39,044 nt of DNA, from the NCBI GenBank assembly GCA_945957405.1, contig CAMFLL010000022.1, forward strand, positions 1 through 39,044, in the 5' to 3' direction. The DNA comes from an uncultured Mycolicibacterium sp. Lineage in GTDB: Bacteria; Actinomycetota; Actinomycetes; Mycobacteriales; Mycobacteriaceae. Shown piece by piece: positions 32,843 to 39,044 of this stretch (within the stretch, counting starts at the first letter, position 1; each line of letters opens with the position of its first letter). Under the pieces are notes generated by a model. That model saw only the letters and a program-made list of their open reading frames with translations. It was not told the DNA's origin and made no database searches. The position numbers were made by a program, and so were the translations under genes.

Positions 32843-34384
32843 GTGTCTCTGCGTCCGAGTCGCCGGACCGTTCTCAAAGGTGCCATCGCGCTGTCCGCGG
32901 TGCCGGTGGTCGGCTTCTCAGCCATCCGCAGGCGGCCCGGTGTGCGGTCCGATCCGTTCACGCTGGGAATTGCATCGGGTGAACCGAGCGCCGACGGGAT
33001 GGTGCTGTGGACCCGGCTCGCGCCTGATCCGCTGGCCGACGACGGGCTCGGCGGCATGACACCCGGCTCCGTCGACGTGGAGTGGGAAGTCGCGGCCGAC
33101 GAGCGCTTCACGCGCATCGAGCAACGCGGGATCGCCACGGCGACAGCGGATGTCGCGCACAGCGTACATGTCGAAACCACTGGGTTACGCCCGGGCGCAG
33201 ACTACTTCTACCGGTTCCGGGTAGGCGGTCATCTGTCGCCGGCGGGGCGCACCCGCACGGCACCCGATCCCCGCTCGGCTGCCGCCACGCTGTCGATGTG
33301 TGTGGCGTCCTGCGCGAATTATCAGCAGGGTTGGTTCACGGCGTACCGCAGGATCGCCGAGCAGCACCCCGATCTCGTCGTTCACCTCGGTGACTACCTG
33401 TACGAATATGCCGCGGGGACAGGCAATGTCCGCGACCACGTCGGGCCGCAGGCCCGGACGTTGGCCAACTACCGGCAGCGTCATGCACAGTACAAGACCG
33501 ACGCCGATCTGCAGGCGGCGCACGCCGCCGCGCCCTGGCTCGCGGTGTTCGACGATCATGAGCTGGCCGACAACTGGGCCGACGAGACACCCGAGATACC
33601 GCAGCCAGGGTTCCGCCAGCGTCGGGCCGCGGCCCTACAGGCGTACTACGAGCACATGCCACTGCGCAGCACTGCGGTGCCGCGCGGTGCCGACATGCGG
33701 CTCTACCGTCGTGTCCGGTGGGGCGGGTTGGCGACGTTCCACCTGCTCGACACCCGCCAGTACCGCGACGACCAGGCCTGTGGCGACCGGTTCGGATCCG
33801 ATTGCGCCGAGCGGGCCGACCCCACCCGCACCCTCACCGGGGGTGATCAGGAACACTGGCTGCTCAACGGATTTCGGCAATCCCGGGCGCGCTGGGACAT
33901 CCTGGCCCAGCAGGTGTTCTTCGCCCAGGTGGATCTGACACCGGGACCTCTGCGCGGGTTCAACCCGGACGCCTGGGACGGTTACGCCGCCAACCGCGAC
34001 CGGATCATCACCGGTCTCGTCGATTCGCCTGTGCGCAATGCTGTCATCCTGACCGGTGACATTCACTCACACTGGGCTGCCGAGGTGCATGAGCGCTCCG
34101 ATGATCTCTCGTCGCCGGTGGTGGCGACTGAGTTCGTCACGACCTCAATCAGTTCCGGCGGGGACGGGTCGGAGTCACGCGCAGACATTGCGGGTGTGCT
34201 CGCCGACAATCCCCACATCCGCTATTTCAACGGCCGCCGCGGCTACATCCACGCGCGGGTCACGCCCGATGAACTGCGGGCCGATTTCCGGGTGGTGCCG
34301 TTCGTGTCGCGTCCCGACGCGGCGGTCCGAACGGCGGCGTCGTTCGTCGTGCCGGACCGGGCGCCGGCGCTGTACATGCTGTGA
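32843..34384 (+). CDS. Tat-exported PhoD-like alkaline phosphatase/phosphodiesterase
   Basis: A 513-residue exported metallophosphoesterase. The N-terminus has a twin-arginine motif, SRRTVLKG (R7, R8), and a short hydrophobic stretch, so it is likely exported folded. The N-terminal beta domain (GIASGEPSADGMVLWTRLAPDP) and the metallophosphatase core VASCANYQQGWFTAYRRIAEQ, HLGDYLYEY, FDDHELADNW, QVFFAQVDL and LTGDIHSHWAAEV contain the Asp, Asn and His metal ligands of PhoD. Such enzymes hydrolyse phosphodiesters and monoesters with Ca and Fe and supply phosphate during starvation, including from teichoic acids in Bacillus. No Pho box was identified. GTG start. It converges on the M15 peptidase gene seven bases away. 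Confidence 0.92.
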   Translation: MSLRPSRRTVLKGAIALSAVPVVGFSAIRRRPGVRSDPFTLGIASGEPSADGMVLWTRLAPDPLADDGLGGMTPGSVDVEWEVAADERFTRIEQRGIATATADVAHSVHVETTGLRPGADYFYRFRVGGHLSPAGRTRTAPDPRSAAATLSMCVASCANYQQGWFTAYRRIAEQHPDLVVHLGDYLYEYAAGTGNVRDHVGPQARTLANYRQRHAQYKTDADLQAAHAAAPWLAVFDDHELADNWADETPEIPQPGFRQRRAAALQAYYEHMPLRSTAVPRGADMRLYRRVRWGGLATFHLLDTRQYRDDQACGDRFGSDCAERADPTRTLTGGDQEHWLLNGFRQSRARWDILAQQVFFAQVDLTPGPLRGFNPDAWDGYAANRDRIITGLVDSPVRNAVILTGDIHSHWAAEVHERSDDLSSPVVATEFVTTSISSGGDGSESRADIAGVLADNPHIRYFNGRRGYIHARVTPDELRADFRVVPFVSRPDAAVRTAASFVVPDRAPALYML

Positions 34385-34391
34385 AAGACCG

Positions 34392-35123
34392 TCAGTCGCG
34401 CTCGAAGTGCTGATAGTCCTTGGGGGATCGCCAATGCCCACCCCATCGCCACCCGCGATCGGTGAAGGCCAGCACGGCAGGGTCGCCGTCGTGCAGCATC
34501 CCGATGCCGTCTTGGCCGCGGTCCAGGTACGGTGCGGCGTTCGCCGGCTGGAATGAGCCGTCGCGTGCGACGTACGGATTGACCAGCGGGTTGACGTCGA
34601 TCGCACGGCCGTAGGCGTGGAATGACCACCGTCCTGAACCCGGAATATCCCGGCAGTTGAATGCCGACGTGTTGTTGTCCCGCATGGAGAGCTCGTCTTC
34701 GGCGCCAGGGTACTGCTCAGGGGTGCGCATCCGCTCGATCGGGTACCGCAGCCGCAGGAGCGCCTCGAACACTGCGGTGACATCAGCCACCACGTCCTGA
34801 TTGACGACGAGCGCGCCACGGTGCATCTGGCCGTCGAATCCCACGTAATCCAGCCACACCCTGCGCAACTGGGCCGGCTCCACCGGACAACCAGGACGCC
34901 AGCTCGCCCCGAGTTGCTCGGCGGTGACCGGTTCGACGGCCGGCCCGGTAGCGGTTGTCGGGGTGGTGGTGACAGAACTCGCGGTGGTCGTCGTGGTGGT
35001 CGTGGTCGTGGTCGTGGTCGCGGTGTCGGGCGGTTGCGGGGTGGTGCACTGGACCAGGATGCCCGCGCTCATGGCCACCACAGCCACGGTGGTGACACGT
35101 CGCTGCACGTCCCGCGCCGACAT
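34392..35123 (-). CDS. Secreted M15-family peptidase (D-Ala-D-Ala carboxypeptidase type)
   Basis: A 243-residue exported protein. Residues 1-26 form a signal or anchor segment; the Cys at 26 follows LVQ, which is not a proper lipobox, so lipidation is doubtful. Residues 33-60 are a Thr-rich linker with a run of twelve Thr. The catalytic M15 domain spans about 100-243, with zinc ligands H and D in SFHAYGRAIDVNP and the third H in DYQHFE. The family cleaves D-Ala-D-Ala or related peptidoglycan links. Location outside the membrane on a flexible tether fits a cell-wall role. ATG at 35123 with GGAAG upstream. It diverges from the DUF5709 gene. Confidence 0.88.
   Translation of the reverse strand: MSARDVQRRVTTVAVVAMSAGILVQCTTPQPPDTATTTTTTTTTTTTASSVTTTPTTATGPAVEPVTAEQLGASWRPGCPVEPAQLRRVWLDYVGFDGQMHRGALVVNQDVVADVTAVFEALLRLRYPIERMRTPEQYPGAEDELSMRDNNTSAFNCRDIPGSGRWSFHAYGRAIDVNPLVNPYVARDGSFQPANAAPYLDRGQDGIGMLHDGDPAVLAFTDRGWRWGGHWRSPKDYQHFERD
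34982..35026. repeat. Low-complexity GGTCGT-type repeat encoding a poly-Thr tract
   Basis: On the plus strand CGTGGT is repeated three times exactly (35001-35018) within a degenerate GTGGTC tract. On the minus strand it encodes the twelve-threonine stretch in the linker of the M15 peptidase. Repeat-number change by slippage in multiples of six would alter linker length without shifting frame. Confidence 0.7.
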
Positions 35124-35186
35124 GCTTCCATCATGGCGCAGCCAGCCGATTCAGCAGGTCACGGTTTAACCCGGCGGGCGATGGGG

Positions 35187-35192
35187 CAGAAT
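35187..35192 (+). promoter_or_regulatory. Candidate -10 for the DUF5709 gene
   Basis: CAGAAT, one base from the TANAAT consensus, ends six bases before the ATG at 35199, as for a leaderless mRNA. It would exclude the ATG at 35181. Confidence 0.3.
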
Positions 35193-35198
35193 CCAGGC

Positions 35199-35492
35199 AT
35201 GGGTGCTGACTACGACGATCCCGGTCCCGACAACACACTGGGCCCCAGCGAGTCGCTGGACAGCGACGAAGTGCGCAACGACGACGGCGACATCGTGGTG
35301 GACCCGCCCGAGAGGTGGATCGAGGCGCGCGAAGACGAAACACTGGACGAGCGGTTGGCCGCCGAGGAGCCCGAGTCGACGGGATTCGGCAGCGATCAGG
35401 ATGCCGCGAGGCCCACCCGGCGTCATCTCGGGCAGATCGACGGCACACCCGAGGACGGGGAGTCTTTCTACGACGTCGTCGACGAGGACTGA
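35199..35492 (+). CDS. DUF5709 family acidic protein
   Basis: A 97-residue, very acidic protein with little predicted structure. The signature YDDPGPDNTLGPSESLDSDE and the following DPPERW are typical of DUF5709, found across actinobacteria; no function is known. The C-terminal half ends in EDGESFYDVVDED. The start chosen is ATG 35199, which begins at the family's N-terminus and has a -10-like CAGAAT six bases upstream; ATG 35181 would add six residues. The frame upstream to 34821 lies within the opposing peptidase gene and is a shadow. It stops seven bases from the end of the convergent HTH-DUF4185 gene. Confidence 0.82.
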   Translation: MGADYDDPGPDNTLGPSESLDSDEVRNDDGDIVVDPPERWIEAREDETLDERLAAEEPESTGFGSDQDAARPTRRHLGQIDGTPEDGESFYDVVDED

Positions 35493-35499
35493 GCGCGGG

Positions 35500-36732
35500 T
35501 CACAGGTTGATCGGGTCCGTGGGATCGATGCCGCGGCGTCCGGCGGTGGTGTCCTTGATGGTGACCTGGAACTGCATCGCCTTGTACGGCCAGCCGGTTT
35601 CGGTGTTCCATTGCGAGACAACCAGTCCCGCGCCCGCAGTGATGTCCGGGCGCGATCCGGGCAACAGATATCCGCCGTACAGCTGGGCCACTCGGCAGTT
35701 GCCGTGATCCTCGTTGTCCCAACCGCATCCCGTGACTGGTGACTGAATGGGGGTGGTGTGCATGTTGGCCACGGGCGACGCGATCGTGCGATAGCCCAGC
35801 GCGTACTTGGATGACAGGAAGCCGCCCAACACCCACATTCCCTTGGCCAAGCGCCGCAACGACAGTTCGCCCCACGTCTCGCCGTCCGGTGTGATCGGGG
35901 TGGGTTCGTTGCCCCAGTCCCAGCGGCCACCGGCGAATCCCCAACCCAGGTAACGCCGATTGTCGCCGATGTCGCCGGGGCGCACGCGCCGCAGGATGAT
36001 GCCCATCTTCCGGCGCAGGTTTGTCGACACGACGTACACCCAGCCGTCGTCGGGGTCGTAATCCCAGGACCAGCACTGCGCGCGACCGCCGTGCAGGTCG
36101 GCAGGGAACTTGGCCCGATCGCCCATGTGCTGCCAGCTGATCCCACAGTCGTCCGAGCGCCAGATCTCGGTCCAGATCACCTCGGGGAAACCACGATTGA
36201 CCATTACGTGCAGGTACAGTGCGTCGCCGACGCACAGTAGATCCGACGGCAGTACCGTGCTGAATCCGCCGTGGCTCCACGGCGGCCCGTCGTGCACGTA
36301 GTACCAGAGTTGTTCGGCGTAATCGGGATTCGCGCCACCGGCGCGCTCCCACCGGATCGGGGTGTCGGCGTCACCGGTCCCGATGAGCACCACCGGCGAG
36401 CGCCAGTCCCCGACGCCAACCTTGTTGCCGGAGAACGTATCTCCGAACGCCGCCACCAGCTTGCCGTTCGGCGCCACCACTGCGGCGCCGAGATCCGTGG
36501 CGGTCACGCCCCACCGGTCGGTGATGCCGGGTCCGGTCAGGTCGACGAGCTTGCCCGCGGAGCGCACGGACCTGGTCGAGCTGCGCGGCCCGATATCCGC
36601 CCGGCGCCAGCGGTAGAGCGTGGTGCGGCTGATCCCGGTGGCTGCCGACACCGCAGGAACCGACTCGCCGGCCTGCAACCGGGACAGCGCGTCCCGGCGC
36701 GTGGATACCGGATATTCAGATCTCTGTGCCAT
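35500..36732 (-). CDS. HTH - DUF4185 fusion protein (GH183-like propeller)
   Basis: A 410-residue protein in two parts. Residues about 8-43 are a helix-turn-helix of the transposase/resolvase type (TRRDALSRLQAGESVPAVS, then GISRTTLYRWRRAD). Residues about 60-405 are a DUF4185 domain: ITDRWGVTATDLGAAVVAPNGK, FGDTFSGNKVGVGDWRSPVVL, RSDDCGISWQHMG, and repeated blade-like strands with Trp-rich loops. DUF4185 founded family GH183, whose members are mycobacterial endo-D-arabinofuranases acting on arabinogalactan and lipoarabinomannan. There is no signal peptide, and the HTH points to the cytosol, which is odd for a cell-wall hydrolase. The ATG at 36732 has GAGGGGGC upstream; the frame extends 20 codons further without support. 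The HTH call is moderate, the DUF4185 call high. Confidence 0.85.
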   Translation of the reverse strand: MAQRSEYPVSTRRDALSRLQAGESVPAVSAATGISRTTLYRWRRADIGPRSSTRSVRSAGKLVDLTGPGITDRWGVTATDLGAAVVAPNGKLVAAFGDTFSGNKVGVGDWRSPVVLIGTGDADTPIRWERAGGANPDYAEQLWYYVHDGPPWSHGGFSTVLPSDLLCVGDALYLHVMVNRGFPEVIWTEIWRSDDCGISWQHMGDRAKFPADLHGGRAQCWSWDYDPDDGWVYVVSTNLRRKMGIILRRVRPGDIGDNRRYLGWGFAGGRWDWGNEPTPITPDGETWGELSLRRLAKGMWVLGGFLSSKYALGYRTIASPVANMHTTPIQSPVTGCGWDNEDHGNCRVAQLYGGYLLPGSRPDITAGAGLVVSQWNTETGWPYKAMQFQVTIKDTTAGRRGIDPTDPINL

Positions 36733-36788
36733 TGCAAGCCCCCTCGACAGGGCTTGCTTAACACGCAGAAACGCCGCGTGGCAAGGCC

Positions 36789-37814
36789 TCACACGGTCAG
36801 GGTCACCTTCACGCAGTCCGCCGAGCGTGCCGCCACTGCGGCATACCCCGCCGCAGCGTCGTCGAGATCCATCGTGTGGGTGAAGATCCCGCTGGTGTTC
36901 AGCCGGCCCGCCTGGATCATCGGGATCAGCTCAGGCCAGGTGCGCTGGACGGGAGCCGTCGTCATCCGGAGGGTGGCGCTGCGCAACAGACTCATCAGCG
37001 CCGGGAACGGGAACGGGTTGAGGTCGTGGACGCCGATGACGGAGACGGTTCCGCCCGGCCGGACCAGTGCCAGCGCGTCGGTCATGGTGGCGTCGTTACC
37101 GACGGCGTCGATCACGGACGCCGCACCGCGGCCCCTGGTCGCCTCCAGGACCGTGTCGTAGGCGGGCGGTGCCAGGGGAGTGGCGCCGCTGAGGGCGGCG
37201 CGGTCTCGTCGACCCTCGACGGGGTCGACGGCGAACACCGTGCCCGCACCCAGCGCGATCGCACTACGCACTGCGCAGAGTCCGACCGCCCCGAGGCCGA
37301 GAACGACGACGGTGCCACCGGGCGGGATGTCGGCGCGCTGGGCGCCGGCCCATCCCGTGGCCAGGTTGTCGGTCAGCAGGAGCGCTTCCTCGGTGTCGAT
37401 GCCGTCGGGGATACGCAGCAGTTGGAAGTCGGCGGCCGGGACCGCAAGCAGGTCGGCCTGTGCGCCGCCGAGCGCGCCGGAGCCGAAGATCTGCGGGCCG
37501 GACAGGCAGGTGATCGGGTCGCGGGTGTCGCAACCCGCGCACTGACCGCAGCCGGCGACCGACGAGACCAGGACCAGGTCGCCGATGTCGACGCTGCGCA
37601 CGTCCGCGCCCTTCTCCACCACCGTGCCAACCGCCTCGTGCCCCAGCGCGACGGGCTCGGCCAACGGGTAGTCACCTTCATAGAAATGAAGATCCGACCC
37701 GCAGATGGCGGTGGCGCTGACCTCGACGACCGCTCCGCCCGCTCCCGGCAGCGCGGGATCCGGTCGGGTGTCGACGCGAATCTGTCCGGGGGCATCGATC
37801 ACAACAGCGCGCAT
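36789..37814 (-). CDS. Zinc-dependent alcohol dehydrogenase
   Basis: A 341-residue medium-chain dehydrogenase. C38 (CGSDLH), H59 and E60 (GHE) bind the catalytic zinc; C89, C92, C95 and C103 (GCGQCAGCDTRDPITC) bind the structural zinc. GLGAVG at 173-178 is the cofactor Rossmann motif, followed by AVDPVEGRRDRA, where the Asp suggests NAD. The C-terminal block is normal. Sugar alcohols, formaldehyde-like or aromatic alcohols are all possible substrates. ATG at 37814 with AAGGA upstream. It lies 33 bases after the monooxygenase gene on the same strand, so an oxidation pathway of ketone to ester or alcohol and carbonyl is possible. HTH-DUF4185 follows 56 bases downstream. Confidence 0.93.
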   Translation of the reverse strand: MRAVVIDAPGQIRVDTRPDPALPGAGGAVVEVSATAICGSDLHFYEGDYPLAEPVALGHEAVGTVVEKGADVRSVDIGDLVLVSSVAGCGQCAGCDTRDPITCLSGPQIFGSGALGGAQADLLAVPAADFQLLRIPDGIDTEEALLLTDNLATGWAGAQRADIPPGGTVVVLGLGAVGLCAVRSAIALGAGTVFAVDPVEGRRDRAALSGATPLAPPAYDTVLEATRGRGAASVIDAVGNDATMTDALALVRPGGTVSVIGVHDLNPFPFPALMSLLRSATLRMTTAPVQRTWPELIPMIQAGRLNTSGIFTHTMDLDDAAAGYAAVAARSADCVKVTLTV

Positions 37815-37847
37815 GCAGTCCTTGGTAGTCGGGTTTTCTCGAATCGG

Positions 37848-39044
37848 TCAAGCGAATTCGAAATCATCGGGGTCCGGTGTGCGGGTCCACGTCCAGTAGT
37901 CCACGAGCCGCCACGGGCTCAGCGAATGCACCAGCCCGTCTTCGTTCTTGTAGAAACTGTGTTTGATGCCTGGATGAGACCACACCATGGTCGCCAACTC
38001 GGCCTGGCACCGGGCATACCAGTGGTCGTAGCGGTCCCGTCGTGGTTCCATGGACCGCTTGTCGACGCTCAGCATCAGATCGAGGCAGCCCATGATATAG
38101 CGCACTTCGCACTCGGAATGGAAGATCAGGCTGCCGCCGCTGGCCAGGTTGGTTCCGGGGCCGTACAGGCAGAAGAAGTTGGGGAAGCCTGGCACCGTGA
38201 TGCCCAGATACGCCGACGGTCGACGGCCCCATACGTCATGAATCTCGATTCCGTTGCGGCCGTGCACTTTCAATGAGGACAACATGTCGTTGACGCGGAA
38301 CCCGGTGGCATACACCAGGACATCGGCGGGGTAGCGCGTGCCGTCGCCGGCCACCACGGCGTCGGCGTCGATGTGGTCGATCGGGGTGCGGACCAACGCG
38401 ACGTGGTCTCGGGTCAAGGTCCGCAACCAGCTGCCGTTGTCCTGCAATGTGCGTTTGCCGGTGGCGGGATAGTCCGGCACCACCTTCTTCAGCAGATCGT
38501 CGTCGCCGCCGACCTGACTGGTGATCCACTGTGTGAACATGATCCTGGCCAGGTCGTTGGCCGCGCTGACGGCGTGGTCTTGGTCCGGCCAGTCCGGATC
38601 GACCTTCGCCGCGATCAGACCGGTGTCACAGCCGGGCCAGAACAACAGGAACCGGTACCACCGACCGTAGAACGGCAGGTGCCGCAAGGCCCATCGCACA
38701 CCAGCGCCGACCGGTTGGTGGTAGTTCGGGTTGGGAAACATCCACTGCGCGGTGCGCTGGAACACCGTCAGGCTCTTGACGTCGGCGGCGATCGCGGGGG
38801 CGACCTGGAACCCGGTGGCGCCGGCGCCGACCATCACGACGTCCTTGCCGGTCAGCGACACCTCGTGATCCCAGCAGGCGGTATGGAAGGCCCGCCCGGT
38901 AAAGGACTGTGCGCCAGGGAGTTCGGGCACAAACGGCGCATTCAGCTGGCCGACCGCGCTGATCACCGCCCGTGCGGTCAGCGTCTCCTCAGCGCCGTCC
39001 GGGCCGCGTACGCTCACGTGCCACGTGGTGCTCGCGTCGTCCCA
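37848..39044 (-). CDS. Baeyer-Villiger-type flavin monooxygenase, C-terminal part (5' end outside window)
   Basis: The frame stays open to the end of the window (WDDASTTWHV before the first Met at 39017), so about 399 C-terminal residues are present. Diagnostic motifs are AVISAVGQLNAP, the BVMO fingerprint FTGRAFHTACWDHE (FxGxxxHxxxW), the NADPH Rossmann motif VGAGATGFQVAPAIA, and the YATGFRVN motif near the C-terminus. The protein should be an FAD/NADPH enzyme that inserts oxygen into ketones, resembling 4-hydroxyacetophenone or cyclohexanone monooxygenase types. The N-terminal FAD motif is outside the window. With the alcohol dehydrogenase it could form a two-step oxidation; the substrate is unknown. 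Confidence 0.92.
   Translation of the reverse strand, partial: WDDASTTWHVSVRGPDGAEETLTARAVISAVGQLNAPFVPELPGAQSFTGRAFHTACWDHEVSLTGKDVVMVGAGATGFQVAPAIAADVKSLTVFQRTAQWMFPNPNYHQPVGAGVRWALRHLPFYGRWYRFLLFWPGCDTGLIAAKVDPDWPDQDHAVSAANDLARIMFTQWITSQVGGDDDLLKKVVPDYPATGKRTLQDNGSWLRTLTRDHVALVRTPIDHIDADAVVAGDGTRYPADVLVYATGFRVNDMLSSLKVHGRNGIEIHDVWGRRPSAYLGITVPGFPNFFCLYGPGTNLASGGSLIFHSECEVRYIMGCLDLMLSVDKRSMEPRRDRYDHWYARCQAELATMVWSHPGIKHSFYKNEDGLVHSLSPWRLVDYWTWTRTPDPDDFEFA

Noticed and set aside
35049..35060. Lipoprotein processing site in the M15 peptidase
   Set aside because: The Cys is preceded by Gln in LVQC; signal peptidase II needs a small residue there, so lipidation was not called.

Overview
This window is GC-rich DNA from a mycobacterium, most likely a rapid-growing Mycolicibacterium-type species. 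The indicators are an antigen 85C mycolyltransferase, a CYP124-like P450, a mycobacterial hemophore, a Rv0130/HtdZ-type dehydratase next to a FadE1-type acyl-CoA dehydrogenase, a Ddn-family (F420) protein, a recC-recB-recD operon, frequent GTG starts and several probable leaderless starts. No rRNA, tRNA, insertion sequence, prophage or CRISPR array was seen.

Layout. 1-10.7 kb (plus strand): the 3' end of a cytochrome P450, a GT39-like membrane glycosyltransferase, then the translationally coupled recC-recB-recD operon. 10.7-13.3 kb (minus): fbpC (antigen 85C) with an unusually structured upstream region, and an LtrA-family membrane protein. 13.3-15.6 kb: a SigI/SigJ-type ECF sigma factor divergent from an NmrA-like protein and a Ddn-like protein, with a large inverted repeat between them. 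15.6-20.1 kb (minus): an autoregulated-looking MarR / DrrA-like ATPase / DrrB-like permease operon followed by a KimA-like K+ transporter that carries a C-terminal OB-fold. 20.2-23.0 kb: a small metallophosphoesterase and a TrkA-type K+ regulator, divergent from a CPA1 antiporter with its own RCK_C domain. With the KimA-like gene this makes a K+ homeostasis neighbourhood. 23.0-23.2 kb: a 34-bp tandem repeat and a 64-bp inverted-repeat element. 23.2-25.7 kb: a CoA operon of a Mct-like family III CoA transferase, a TesB thioesterase and an HtdZ dehydratase. 25.8-30.7 kb: a tandem DivIVA-motif protein, a TauE/SafE permease, fadE1 divergent from a DUF1059 protein across a strong palindrome, and an alpha/beta hydrolase-SDR-SRPBCC operon. 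31-35 kb: a hemophore, a crotonase without the hydratase glutamates, an unknown 116-residue protein, a Tat-exported PhoD phosphatase and a secreted M15 peptidase. 35.2-39 kb: a DUF5709 protein, an HTH-DUF4185 fusion, a zinc alcohol dehydrogenase and a truncated Baeyer-Villiger-type monooxygenase.

The most unusual items are the HTH-DUF4185 fusion, the KimA-OB-fold fusion within a K+ gene neighbourhood, the Mct-TesB-HtdZ operon, and a series of near-perfect palindromes in five intergenic regions (fbpC, sigma factor, MarR, CoA transferase and fadE1). No single clearly undescribed multi-gene system could be shown from sequence alone. Family assignments rest on recognised motifs and remembered homologues, not on database searches.
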